A stretch of DNA of 64,000 bases from Chaenocephalus aceratus (GCA_023974075.1 JAMFTG010000140.1:1-64000), one strand, 5' to 3'. Positions 1 through 11,205 are shown, counted from the first letter of the stretch. Notes: generated by a model not told the origin, from the letters alone. Program-made: numbers and translations.

Positions 1-170
1 ACGCACAACGTCCAGTACTTACAGCGGTCATTTAATTTAAATGTACAGGCCGTTTCCTCACACAGGCCAACCGGCAAACGAACAGGTCTGGAGGACTGGC
101 CAAAAGAAACAAAGGCCGGAGCCCAGACCAGCCACCCACGGACCGTAGGACCCAAGCTTCCCTCCCCTAA
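1..170. repeat. Fragment of a repeat family also present at 11.34-11.53 kb
   Basis: The stretch with 'cgtccagtactt', 'agcggtcattta' and 'aaaggccggagccc' recurs with small indels at 11,404-11,530. The second copy is bounded by GTTACGGCCC and GGGCCGTAAC, so the family looks like a short inverted-terminal element. Here only the inner and one end portion remain, because the window opens inside the copy. No coding content is seen. Confidence 0.55.
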
Positions 171-228
171 CAGAAAATCTAACAAAACGCTTCGGAAACT
201 AATAAAGCCACGAAAACTAGACTACCAG

Positions 229-1238
229 GGGGGTATACTACGAAGCAGGATTTCGCTTGGCCGGCTAAATTCAGGGAAAACTCCGGCTTTCCGGTTCTCT
301 TTTAGCAGGCTAGATCTCCATGGTAACTTATGCTTGCGGCTAACCTGGTCGGGACCCAGGTTAGGTTTCAGGCTAAGAGCTCAACTCGGTGAAAGCACCG
401 CCTGCTGACCAATCAGAGCTCAGTGTGCCGAGTTTAAAAGCGATCAAGTCATATTACAGGAAGAGAGGAAATACAGAAACTGCCATTGCAGGAAAGATGG
501 CCGGCAAAAAATCACCGACTGTGTGCACGTGAACATTCATAGAATATCACCGGCCATCTTCAGAGCAATCTGACTATAACATTATCGTTAAAGCTTACTT
601 AAATATCTGCCACAACATAAGTACACTGAGTGCAGACGTCGATGTGTCCCATTATCAGTCATATCATATATCTCCTTATCTGAGTCAGCTGCTTGAGCCG
701 TAATCTGGCCGTGCAACACTCACCGTGTCACATACTGTATGCAAAGTAATTATTTTAAGCAACACATTAAGTGACGAAACACAAATGTAATTAAAGTCAG
801 ATCGTGTTTTTAGACGCGGCGTGATATCATAAACCTGTTAATGTACGCATTCAAACACTTTTTCTGTTACCAAGCTGTATTCCACCTTGCAGGTGCAGCT
901 GTGTGGCTTTTATCCTGGATAAGTGTTTAAGTCATGGATGTTTAAAGTTTAACTTCTTCATATTTGACTAGTATTAAAGTTCACTTTTCATTCAGGAAGG
1001 TATGACGCTGCGCTGTCAGTGCGCTTCTCCATGTCTGTGATTGGTCGAATGCTCCAAATACCACCCCTTTCATGTGAACGCGCACCTAACTAGATAGGAC
1101 AACGGCTGGCTTGAGCGATCCACTTGATAACCAGCGTCGTAGTACAGTTTAGCGACAGCGTGTATGTTTTGGATTAAGGTCAACCGGCTAACTCAAATAT
1201 ATCCAGGTTAGGTTGAACCAGCTTCGTAGTACAGGCCC
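229..1238 (+). mobile_element. 1.0-kb non-autonomous DNA transposon (Harbinger-like MITE), CAG target duplication
   Basis: The ends are inverted: the left begins GGGGGTATACTACGAAGC and the right ends CTTCGTAGTACAGGCCC. The element is flanked by CAG at 226-228 and 1239-1241. A second copy in opposite orientation lies at 14,635-15,648 with CTG (CAG on the other strand) on both sides. A 3-bp CWG-type duplication is known for some PIF/Harbinger elements, and the family assignment rests on this. No transposase reading frame is visible. Confidence 0.75.
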
Positions 1239-1444
1239 CAGGTCCTCCAGGGTACACGTCATAACCCTATGGTCATGACACAACAGCAAAGGGGTCTACA
1301 GATCAAGAACAGCAGAGATTGTCCACAGACAGGGTCTTCCGGCATAAAGATAGGCGACGATCCTTCTCCTCCAGTCTCTCCTTATAACCCGCTGAGAGGA
1401 ATTTAGAAACACCTGGGCACATGCGGAGCCAGGGGCAACCCCAG

Positions 1445-1890
1445 TGAGATGATAGTGAACTGTTCATGAACTTGTCATGAAAAGTTCATGAAATATTAGT
1501 GAACCATATTCATGAACAGCTCATAAACAGCTCATAACAAAGTTGATGAACTGTTCATGAAAATGACATGAACATTAAATGGCACTAGGGCAGTTCATGA
1601 ACTACTCATGAAACTCCTGTGCTGGAATGGTTCATGAACAATTCATGGAATATGGTTTTAGGCAGGTTCATGAACAATTCATGAAATGGAGTTTTCAGTG
1701 AGTAGGGATATTCAGTTTTCAACCAAGAACATTTCAAGAATTGTTCATGAACATATCAAGAACTGTTCATAACAACTTCATGAACCATTCATGAACAGTT
1801 CATACCCAGTCACTGAATATAATTCAATGGCTGGCTATGAACTGTTCATGAACTGTTCATGAACCGTACATGAACTGTTCATGAACCATT
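1445..1890. repeat. Degenerate array of the short palindrome TTCATGAA
   Basis: More than a dozen copies of TTCATGAA or close variants such as GTTCATGAAC occur at irregular spacing of about 10-50 bp. Each unit is self-complementary, so the array is rich in short inverted repeats. No open reading frame depends on it. It could be a satellite-like remnant or the inner part of a non-coding transposon. Confidence 0.75.
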
Positions 1891-2309
1891 GACTGTGAGT
1901 CAATTGGGCAACCATAGAAACAACAATTATGTCATCACAATGGAACTTTACTCAATTAACAACAAACAAACATCATGTATACAGGTGGAGCACTACATTA
2001 ATCCTATCACTATTTGAAGCAGTTCTTGACACTCAGCTGCACAAAAAATTTGTTTACGGGTCCCAAAAGCTGGGTACCACAGCAACAATAAATATTTCTG
2101 TAGAAAACAGAAAAGTGCAGCAGCAATATTATACACAGGATCCGGTTGATCGCTGGAAATAGCTTCTTATTCAAAATTCAAAGTACACGTTTACATTCAA
2201 ATAGCTGAACTTACAAACATCAAATTTCTCCATTTAAGTTATCTGTCTGTCACAGTCAATTACTGTATCTCAAGGAGAAATTCAACATAATCATATAATT
2301 ATTACATTA
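1891..2309. other. Unassigned A+T-rich stretch
   Basis: Contains a 77-codon open frame starting at 1,929. Its translation shows no recognisable domain, and it has no splice or promoter context, so it is not called as a gene. No repeat structure is apparent either. Confidence 0.4.
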
Positions 2310-2763
2310 CATTGCATTTTAGCTGACGCTTTATCACAAAGCGACTTACAATAAGTGCGTCGACCAACAAAATACAAACTTGAAGAAAACAGAATCATAT
2401 AAGTACATCAGGTTTCATAGAGAAAAAACATTTCAAGTGCTACTCAACTGGTTTTAGGTAAGCCAGCCCTTTATTAGTATATAAGTGCTTTGTTAGTAGT
2501 TCTGTTGCTCGAAGTGGAGTCGAAAGAGATGAGTTTTCAGTCTGCGCCGGAAGTGGTGTGAGCTTTCTGCTGTCAATGGGGAGCTCATTCCACATTTTGG
2601 AGCCAGGATAGCAACCCACATGTTTTTGCTGATGGGAACTTGGGTCCCCCTCGCAGCGAGGGTGCAGCGAGCCGTTTGGCTGATGCAGAGCGGAGTGCAC
2701 GTGCTGGGGTGTACGGTTTAACCATGTCCTGGATCTAGGAAGGGCCAGATCCATTCGCAGCAT
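2310..2763 (-). mobile_element. 3' end of a UnaL2-like (L2-clade) LINE
   Basis: On the - strand an open frame includes 'GSKMWNELPIDSRKL', the typical last segment of L2/CR1-group ORF2. It is followed by a 3' UTR ending in (ATGTA)n-type repeats, read as ATTACATTACATTGC on the + strand at 2,310. The same 3' region occurs on the + strand at 45,885-46,143, ending in ATGTAATGTAATGTAATG. The element is 5'-truncated, as most LINE copies are. Confidence 0.75.
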
Positions 2764-2937
2764 GGTACGCAAGGTGTCACTACCCGATCCGTCACCCTAC
2801 CCGATCGGTACTGCGCATGTGCGAGATGGGTCCGGAAGTCCGGACGGCAACCCAAGATGGACACTTGACACAGTGGCTTTTAGCAAAGCTCAAAAAGAAA
2901 AACCGAGAGAGATGAGTTATTGTTATTACAACGTGAC

Positions 2938-3189
2938 TTCACTATTATTTAACAACTCTTTTATTGGGTTCTTTTATTTGGGGTTAAGTACATTGTCAGA
3001 ATAAGTGAGAAATATATTTAACTTCTGTTAGACAGCTATCATACTGAATAAATATTTACTGTGAATGTATGCAAAAATGTATGGCATATGGCTGTCTGAC
3101 AGAAGTTAAATTCATTCCTCACTTATTCTGACAATGTACTTAACCCCAATAAAAGAACCCAATAAAAAGAGTTGTTAAATAATAGTGAA
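2938..3189. repeat. Long inverted repeat, about 100-bp arms around a 50-bp loop
   Basis: The left arm, from TTCACTATTATTTAACAAC at 2,938 to GTTAGACAGC near 3,038, is matched by the reverse complement at 3,091-3,189, which ends GTTGTTAAATAATAGTGAA. The arms differ by a few substitutions and indels. This could be a foldback or MITE-type element; no coding capacity is seen. Confidence 0.8.
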
Positions 3190-4737
3190 TTAGATCAAAT
3201 GTAAAAGTCAGCCGAATTAGTGTTGATACTGCAAGGAGACGTATTGTGCGAAGAGAAATTGAAGATGTTGTTTTAATTGTTGATATATTTTGATCCACAT
3301 CAAGTATTCATTTTCGGCGGCATTTCTTCCAGTTTTTTCCAAAGGTCTTTCTCATCAGGGGCTCTCTAAATAAAGAACTACGGCAGATCTGTAATATGTA
3401 ATGCAGCCGAACCGGTATTACAATGCCGTTATGTGATGACTTTCAAGAGAAAAGCAAGAGCACTCGGATTAAGTATTATTTTATTCTTTAAATGTTTTCC
3501 GATTTCATATAATATAAACACCAAATCCAGCATGCAGTGCGTCTAACACATCCAAATCAGTGAGCTTAAAACCATAGGTGAGGATCTTGGGTAATCGCTC
3601 GAATGCTACGTCTGTTTCCGGTTATATTTATTTTGAAATTCAGTTCCTGACGGACGCCAAAAAGCCCGAGATTAAGTTATTTTGAAAAAGAATAACAGAA
3701 TTAGAAGGAAAAAACAGATTTAAAAAATACAGAGTTCAGTATCCTGAGGCTCTGAGCTCCATTTATTTCCTCACAGACGGCAACAAAAGCAGTCCGAAAT
3801 TATACGATTTAAAATAAAAGCAATAACTGGGGCTTGATATTGAGTAGAACATGTTTTTTATGAACCACACAGCTTCCGGTCTTCCCGACCCGACCGGAGA
3901 AAAAGACGTGCTGCAGCCTGCAGGCACGAAACCATTACAGTAGAAATACATTGCTTGTTAAAATCGTGCTGTGCAACACGAAAAAAGGGGCAAATCATGT
4001 TGGTGAACACGAAATGCCGTGAGACTGGGTTTGGAGGGGAGCAATGTAACACACCGTAGAACCTTTAGGGGGGGGGCCCAACATTGCCAATTTGAAATCC
4101 ATGTCTTTTCTTGTGCTTGTCTGCTGCTAAAATGGTTTACTACAACATGGCATTCATTTTCTGGGGTGTCATTTGCTTTAGTTTGTAACAGCTGTATAAA
4201 GGTGATGTGTTGGAGGTCAGCCAGTTTATATTTGAACTTCAGTTGCTGCAACAAAGCCTTTGTACATGAGTAGCCTCTTTTAAAATGGGAGTTACCATGG
4301 GGTCCTGGCAATATAATGACCTGAACATTAAGATATAAACACCATGGTCTCATAACTTTGTGTCCAGGCCCATTGGGTTTTCTGACAGGAGACTGAATTA
4401 TAATAGAGTACCCAGACCTCTACTAGGGTATCAATATGTTTTTAGAGGTACAATTTGATGGTTTACAATATAGTCCTGAGTTGTTACTTTAGCTTAGCAA
4501 ATCTATTCAATCCTGTTTTTTGGGGACGGATTAAAAAAGTGACAATATACATTTTTAGATAAGTATAGTTACAGGTGCCATTATTTCAAGGCATCTGGAA
4601 AAAAAACTGAAGCAATACTTTAAAATATTGGCTCAATGCAAGCCATGACATCACACATTTATTTTTAGACTAAAAGGCTGTGTGGAAGATGACACTTCCT
4701 GGATGTTTTTTGGTCCCCTGCTACAAGTGCCTGTTGG
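3190..4737. other. Intergenic stretch without a supportable gene
   Basis: Several overlapping open frames of 60-130 codons occur here, for example on the - strand between 3,763 and 4,353. They overlap in different frames, have no recognisable domain, and contain low-complexity runs such as G9 at 4,069. I see no exon with convincing splice sites and no clear transposon terminus. Confidence 0.5.
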
Positions 4738-5504
4738 CAGGGTTGGCCCTTGACATAGGCAGTATAGGTGAATGCTAAGGGCGCATCAATCAATGGGGGG
4801 CGCCGAAAAACAATTGAAAAAAGTTAGAAATTAAAAATATATATATCTTTTTTATTTCATAACAACGCAATTTCCCAATTTTGGATCAACAAAGTACATC
4901 TTATATTATACGAACAAAACTACGCCTATATTGCGTACAGCGTCCATAAACTATGGCACCCCCCCCCCAAAATCAAGTTGAACCGCCCCAGTAAAACCAG
5001 AGGTTTATGTGAAATAGTTATTTTTTTGAAATAATGGTTTTAGTGTGCAATTATAGGTTTAATGTTGTATTTGTGTTAATTTAAAATAAATCAAACTCCC
5101 AAAAAACATACACAGCTTCTGTGTGCTTTTATTAACATTGGAAGTTACTGTGTAAGCGGCCGCAGGGGGGGGGGGAGAGCTTTAGAGAGCGCTCACCTGA
5201 AAGACTGAGAGGCTCTGATAACCTCAACTCAGTGAGCTAAAGGCACACCTTTATATGATCATTATAATTATAAAAAATAAGAGAATATATTTTCATCTAT
5301 TCTCTTATAGTATAAAATACTATATGACAGTAAAAAAAAGTTGTTATTAATAAACAAGAATACAGTTTAGAAGGGTTAGAGTGATTTGTAAAATATCCAT
5401 AAAGAAAAAGTACATGCGAGTCATAGTGAGTGTCTGCATTTTGGGGGGGGGGGGCGCCAGCTAAAATCTTGCCTAGGGCAGCAAATTGGTCAGAGCCGGC
5501 CCTG
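4738..5504 (-). mobile_element. hAT-like MITE with CAGGG(T/C)..GGCC ends
   Basis: The left end starts CAGGGTTGGCCCTTGACAT and the right end finishes GTCAGAGCCGGCCCTG, giving imperfect inverted termini typical of hAT-related non-autonomous elements. The interior is non-coding and contains G-homopolymer runs at 4,795, 5,165 and 5,443. The same element is present in reverse at 63,287-64,000, and related termini occur at 16,715 and 53,107-54,617. No clear 8-bp target duplication is seen here. Confidence 0.65.
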
Positions 5505-7045
5505 CCAGTATCAGTATGTTGTTTCTTTGTGGTACGCGCTGCAGTGGAAAATGCGCCATTACATGCTCTTTTGGATCTAAAGTTCCCTTAATACCTTATT
5601 GAGAGAGAAAGGGCGATTTTCCCGAATCTTTCATTTTTTATCTTATTTAGACTTGGAAAACACATCTCTTTAACCCGAGGAAGGGGGCAAGAGGAAGGGG
5701 GCAAGAGGAAGGGGGCAAGAGGAAGGGGCAAGGGGAGGGGGGCAAGAGGGATGAGGGGGAGGGGGGACTAGGATGTAAGGGGTGACGTTCATCATTTAAC
5801 ACTTTTTCCAAGACAGCTGCAGAGCGCCTCACAGAACATCAAAGCTCAGAAACTATTCAATAAAAATATATAGTTTTACAGTTAAATTAAACAATAAAAA
5901 AGGCCAGGATGAAGGGGCCTTAAGCTCTTTTAATTATTACCCAAACACAACTTCAAAGGGGCTTCCTTATAGTTAATAAAGTAATTAAACAATAAAAAGA
6001 CAAGATCATTGGACCTGTTAAGCCCCAAGGTCCCCGCCGGCGGGTACTTTTGTTTGTTTTTTCACCACACTGTGGTCTCAGGGGATCTTAATATTTAAGA
6101 AGCTATTAATGTGTTATACCAGATTAACGGGAATAATCTCAGCTAACTGACGATAGAAACCATTTTTACCAAAACAAAACACAAGTCTCATAAGAAGCAT
6201 CTAAATGACCCCTGAGCGAAAAATGCTAACGCACTTTGGCACAGAACTCAAGATAAAAGATACCTTTATTACTTATCGTAGCTGCACATACAAGATATCC
6301 GATTAAAGCTGAGGTTCCACAGATTATTTAGGTATAGTATAATCACTGAGTGATCCGAACTCTTGACAGGGGAAGCAAACTCAGACATCACAACACGTAC
6401 CTTTACGGAGCTTCTAGGGGAGATCGTCTCACCGTAGCTGTCAATCTGATCAAAAGACTTGTTCAATGGCATTAAAACGAGAAAAAAACGCGGCTGAATC
6501 GGTTAATCCATAGGTTGATAATGTTTCTGGGTTATCATTTTTTTTTTTTATAATCCATAATTACATTTTTATGTAAAAATCGGAGAGAGTAAAAGTTAGC
6601 TGCTAATGGTAGCCACCAGAGTTATCGCAGCTTCCGGTCTTGGCTATGCAGCATTCTCACACACACACATACCAAATAAGGAGTATTTGGAAGTTCCCCT
6701 CGATTCCATTGGCTCTGACGGTTAGAAAGAGATGTCAATCAGCAAAATCGACCAAGGGGGGCCAGAGATATGGAAAATCCACCCAAATGACCCCAGAAGT
6801 GTTTTTTTGTTGTTGCTAAATCTCTCTAAAAAGGTCAAATTTCACTTGTTTTGCATCAATCTTGATACAGGGTAATTAGTATATGTAGTTTGGATTCCTA
6901 AAGCTTTTATGGAGTCAGATTTAGGTCAATATTCTAGCGCGCAAAACAAGCTACTCACGAGCGGAAACTGTGCTTTTACAGACGCATGAAATGACCCTCG
7001 CGCGCAGATTAAACCCCCGCGAGCAGAGACAGCCCTCTTGCTCTT
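5505..7045 (-). repeat. Composite dispersed repeat, copy 1 (inverted partner at 59.5-63.3 kb)
   Basis: This segment matches, in reverse complement, 59,530-60,983 plus 63,201-63,286. Shared landmarks include the 'CCCGCCGGCGGGTAC' palindrome near 6,030, the C/G-rich minisatellite near 5,680 and a short frame starting MPLNKSFDQIDSYGET (- strand, 6,472). The second copy is split by a piggyBac-like insertion that is absent here, so this copy shows the empty site. No intact protein is encoded. The last 140 bp belong to a GC-rich repeat family also found at 19.8, 25.3 and 59.5 kb. Confidence 0.8.
5680..5770. repeat. GGAAGGGGGCAAGA minisatellite
   Basis: A purine-rich unit of about 14-16 bp (GGAAGGGGGCAAGA) is repeated four times and followed by degenerate units. 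The opposite copy at 60,785-60,895 has fewer units, so the array has changed length since the two copies separated. Confidence 0.8.
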
Positions 7046-7570
7046 GCATGCAGATTTTGTTAAACTAATATGTTTGCGCTGTGGACCAACACTATACATT
7101 GACAGGGGAGGGGGTAGCAATAAAGATAACACCATTAAACAGTTACACAACATAACAGAAATAATATTGATAGCAGCGTCCCTAGCAACCACCTTGGTAA
7201 CAATGAAAACGTTGTACAGACACAATTTCTTGAAGTAATCTTCGTAATACTAGCAAACTAAAGATCATGTACATCCACTGCACACATAATCTGAAATAAC
7301 AACTCATATTTCTCGCATCAAATGACATCAAAAGGCATTTTAATGGCCAAACTAACCTTAAAATAGGCATTTTCCACCGAGAATAAAACGAATGTCGGCC
7401 AATGTTTTTTTTTTCTGCAGGGAGAAATGTGAAGATCACGTGACATAGACGCCAGCCATTGGAATGAATGGTGAAAAGAAACGTAGGGATCCTACAATTT
7501 CAGAGGCGTTTTTGTAGAAATACTACGTCCTACGTTGTGGACCAACGTAGTTATTACACGTTTTTTTATG
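7046..7570. other. Unassigned flank between composite repeat and SINE
   Basis: Overlapping open frames on both strands around 7,040-7,440 shadow one another and have no recognisable domain. I see no exon or transposon terminus. Confidence 0.4.
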
Positions 7571-7574
7571 AGAC

Positions 7575-7845
7575 TCGGTTGGATATGTCGGTGGTTAGAG
7601 CTGGCAGCCCATATTCAGCCACCGCTGCCTAGTAAACCAGTTTGAATCCTGAACCAGCCGAACACTTCTGGCATGTCCTCCCCTCTGTCTCCCCTTTCGA
7701 CTCTAACACCTCCAATAACGGCCCTCTAGACCGAAACAAACTAAAAAGTATGAACAGAAAAAACAAAATGGATGAATCTAAAATTAAATAACATAAAATA
7801 TGTAGGCAACAGTACAGGGTGAACATCGGAAATGGATCATTAAGA
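7575..7845 (+). mobile_element. tRNA-derived SINE
   Basis: An A-box-like TGGTTAGAGCTGG lies at about 7,592 and a B-box-like GTTTGAATCC at 7,640-7,649, spaced as in an RNA polymerase III promoter. They are followed by a pyrimidine-rich body (CATGTCCTCCCCTCTGTCTC) seen in common teleost tRNA-SINEs, and an A-rich tail region. It is diverged from any functional tRNA and cannot fold as one. Confidence 0.7.
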
Positions 7846-8270
7846 ATATAGTTTTGAACTTGAAGTCATTTGATTTTAAGTATTTGGAGGCATTTTCAAT
7901 ACTTTCTTTGTTTGAACTGCATGGATTGATTTGTATATGTCTTGTGTTTCAAACATATAGATCAAATTGTATTTATGTAGCTCAAAATCACAAGTTTGAT
8001 TTGATTTAGTCTGTACAGATCAACAAAACATGAATGATAGTTTACACAATAAAATGACAGCATAGACCACAATAGTAATGTGATAGTGTATACAAATGAA
8101 GGATCCAGGGGGATGTCAAAATGCTTCCTGCCGGTTTTCATGAACTGCAACACTAACATTTTATTTAAAATCCAAAGTAACAAGCAATGAAGCAAATATA
8201 TGCACATTTTAAACATGTGAAAACGCCCTTCACCTCTCTCTCAATCGGCCTCATGTTTTGAGTTCAGTGT
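7846..8270. other. A+T-rich intergenic DNA upstream of the ZP3-type gene
   Basis: Holds an 84-codon open frame on the - strand with no recognisable features. Nothing else is supportable until the promoter elements of the next gene. Confidence 0.4.
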
Positions 8271-8275
8271 GCAGC

Positions 8276-8352
8276 CAATTCAGCTGATGGGTGTCTGATT
8301 GGACGCAGGTGTGCTGCTCTGATGAGGATAATGATCGGCTAGAGTTTAAAAA
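8276..8352 (+). promoter_or_regulatory. Probable promoter of the ZP3-type gene (CCAAT, E-boxes, TATA-like)
   Basis: A CCAAT sequence overlaps 8,275-8,279. The E-boxes CAGCTG (8,281-8,286) and CAGGTG (8,306-8,311) follow, and a TATA-like TTTAAAAA lies at 8,345-8,352, about 92 bp upstream of the chosen ATG. Mammalian zona genes are known to be driven by the oocyte factor FIGLA through E-boxes (CANNTG) near the promoter. Use of these particular boxes is an inference. Confidence 0.5.
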
Positions 8353-8443
8353 GCTCCACCTCTCACACTGAACCATAGGCCTACTGTGAGTCAGTCAGGA
8401 AGACAGAGAGCAGCTGACCAGGTTCCTGTTATCAGTGTCACTT

Positions 8444-11201
8444 ATGGAGGCCTTTCATGTTCAGGTTATCCTCCTTGTAGGACTCTGTGTTAGCTCCTCT
8501 TTTGCTTTCCCGTCCACACAAGATGCTTCGTTTCAGAGCCTTGCGAACACAGGCAGGTCAGAACTCGGGCAGCAGCAGCAGCAGAAGTCTCCGGCTGCGG
8601 CGCCGCAGCAGGTGAATACCGTCAGAGTGACCTGCCATCCAGACTCTTTGGAGATTGTTATCAAAGCCGATATGTTTGCGGTTGGAGCTCCTGTTGATGG
8701 TGACGAGCTACGCCTTGGAGTAGAGACCAACAACCAGTACTGCAGAGCTACAGCGTCTTCCGCTGATGAGTACAGTATCAGTGTTGGACTTGTGGAGTGC
8801 GGCACCAGACACTGGGTAACTTTAAATATATTTCATTTCAAATCTGATTCATTAAAGCTTCTAGTTTTAAACACTGTCTACTCTCCACAGGTAACTGAGG
8901 ACTCTCTGATCTACACAAACCTCCTCATATACTCTCCTGAGGCTTCTCCATATGGTGTTGTTCGAATGGACGGGGCTGTAATTCCAATTGAGTGTCATTA
9001 CGAAAGGTCTTTGTTTTTAAAGCTCACATTGTAAAAATCTTTGAATGATGTGTTTTTTTTTTTAAATGCATGTTTGCTGTTTCTTAGGAAGTACAGTTTG
9101 TCCAGTTCTTCACTCATGCCTACCTGGATCCCCTTCATGTCGACCCAGGCTGCAGTGGAAATGTTGCAGTTTAACTTGAGAATCATGACAAGTGGGTTTT
9201 GATCATTTCTCATGTTATGCGTTGTCATGTCTATATTTAAACTTAGTACTTTTTTCTGTCCGTGTGCAGGTGACTGGCAGCACAAAAGAGGCTCTAATGT
9301 GTTTCATATCGGTGAGCCCATCAGCATAGAGGCCTCGGTCAGAATTGGGCATCACATTGGGCTCCGAGTGTTTGTGAGCAGCTGCGTGGCTACACTGAGC
9401 CCTGACATGCACTCCAGCCCCAGGCATGCCTTCATTGAAAATGGGTAAGGCTGCAAATGGCTAAATGGCAAAAAGTAAAGTCTTTTTCTGACACTAGAGG
9501 GAGCTGTTTAATGTGTAAGGCTCTTCAAGTGGTTTAATTCAGACGCGAGCAATGCTGACTCGAGTGACAGGTTAATAAAAGATCAGTCCTTTAGTGTCGT
9601 CTTCGAGTTAGCCATTAGCTAAGGCTAGCTGCGGTTTGCTTTTAATCTTTGGTATTCTAGTTCCTTTCTGTGCCACTATTTATGCACAGGTCAGATTTGT
9701 GCAGTTCTGACTCTAAATAACTACTTTCAGAACTTGCCTATATGACTAGAAATGTTAGTGGTGGAGTTGCATTGTGGGTAATGTAGACTCTGGTTATAGT
9801 AGTCAATGAGTGCTAATTTAGTGTTGCTCTTTTTGTTTGTCCTCATCACAGGTGCTTTGTTGACTCTCAGCTTCCAGGCTCAAGGTCTCAATTCTTAGCC
9901 AGGACACAGGATGACAAGCTCCACATGTCCATTGATGCCTTCAGATTTTATAATGAGGACAGAGGGGAGGTGAGGCTCTATTAAATTGCCTTAAACATGA
10001 TTGTGTGTGCATGTTTCCCAACACCTGCTTTTCTCATAGCTCTACATCACATGTCACCTGAATGCTGTGCCAATAAATAAAGCAGATGCACCAAACAAGG
10101 CGTGCACTTTAGTGAATGGAAGGTAAGTGAGATCCAGTGTAATATGTCAAATTACACACAAAAAACAAAGTATTGGTGCTGAATGTTTTTTAATTTATCA
10201 GATGGAGGTCCGCTGATGGTAATGACTACTTCTGTGGGCAATGCAAAAGACCACTTGAAGTTGCGCAAACTCCCAGTAAGCCCAGCAGCCCGAGCAAGTT
10301 TAGTCCTCGATGGTTTGTGAAGCCAGAAGAGCGTGAACCCCTCTGGAGGAGCGGACTGAAGACCAGTACAGGCATGTAGAAACTTGTATGATTTAATATT
10401 GGCTGCAGATGTCGTCATAATGATCAATGTTGACGCATGTTTTGGCATAGGTTTTAGACATGATGATGGCTGGGTAACTTAATTAACATGCATTGTGCTG
10501 GTTTGTGTTAGTGCGGGAACATCAGGCCAGAGTAGGTCCCGTGATGGTCTTGCCAGCCAAGCAGAAAAGCCGGCCCATTCCTACAGAGGAGCTTTCTTCC
10601 ATTCTTGATCAAACCGGCAGATCTACAATGTATGGCAGACAGTGGAGTAGTGGAATAAACAGAGTTGGTAAGTCCATACCAGTATTCAATTATTCTTTGT
10701 TCATTTGAAGCCTTTAACAATCTCTGAATTGAGATTAAAATGGCCCATAATTAAATCTTAATGTTGAATTGTTTTTCTGTCAAAGATCAGAGGAAAGGAC
10801 TGCTTCCTGATTCATCATCGACCCAAAACCATGGTGGACGTTCTGACTTTAGCTTCGGCGCAGAATAAAAACGAAGACAAAAATGGAACCGACAAAAGGT
10901 TAAATGTGAAAAGTCTTAACTCTTAACTTAACTTTTTTTTAAATGGCACTCTGGAATGCACATTTTACATTAACACATTTCTTCTGCGATTCCAGATGAT
11001 GTTGAGGAAGTTCCTGAACTTCTAGAAAAAACCTCTCCTGAGGCCCACCGGCAGTCGAAGGCAGCGGTGCTGAACAGTACCCACACAGCGGCGCTCGATG
11101 AAGTCCTCCAAACTGCTGTGGTTAATGTGGCTGTGCCCCCACTGTCCAACACCACTGCAACAGAAGCTGACCTTTCTGAAACAATGGACCCAAAGAGATA
11201 A
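8444..11201 (+). CDS. zp3: Zona pellucida sperm-binding protein 3-like (egg-envelope glycoprotein)
   Basis: Secreted ZP-domain protein that polymerises into the egg envelope. Exons: 8444-8815, 8891-9006, 9088-9191, 9270-9444, 9852-9969, 10040-10122, 10202-10365, 10512-10667, then exon 9 from 10786; all these introns are GT-AG and keep the frame. The first ATG (8,444) gives a signal peptide (hydrophobic 'VILLVGLCVSSSFA'), followed by a short Q/P-rich stretch as in fish choriogenins. ZP-N carries four cysteines (VTCHPD, QYCRA, VECGT, IECHY). ZP-C follows, with FHIGEPI, SSCVATLSPD, ENGCFVDS and YFCGQC. Read straight through, exon 9 stops at 10,866-10,868 (456 aa). A donor inside it (about 10,834) joined to 10,996-11,201 also stays in frame (513 aa) and ends at TAA 11,199, inside AATAAA. 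I prefer the longer form. No C-terminal membrane helix is seen. The paralogue within the fish zp3 family cannot be fixed from here. Confidence 0.9.
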
Positions 11202-11205
11202 TAAA
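11200..11205 (+). terminator. Poly(A) signal overlapping the ZP3-type stop codon
   Basis: AATAAA at 11,200-11,205 overlaps the TAA stop at 11,199-11,201 of the longer reading frame. Zona gene mRNAs in mammals are known for unusually short 3' untranslated regions, so this arrangement supports 10,996-11,201 as the true last exon. Confidence 0.7.

Noticed and set aside
1929..2162. 77-codon frame after the palindrome array
   Set aside because: No recognisable domain or gene context; consistent with chance in A+T-rich DNA.
3763..4353. - strand frames of 62-131 codons
   Set aside because: Three frames overlap each other and an 84-codon + strand frame; no domain, no splice support and a G-homopolymer inside.
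7575..7660. A tRNA gene
   Set aside because: A- and B-box-like motifs are present, but the cloverleaf stems do not pair and the block is followed by a SINE body.
9212..9448. + strand frame starting at 9,212 as a separate gene
   Set aside because: It is exon 4 of the ZP3-type gene plus intron sequence; the splice sites at 9,269/9,270 and 9,444/9,445 explain it.
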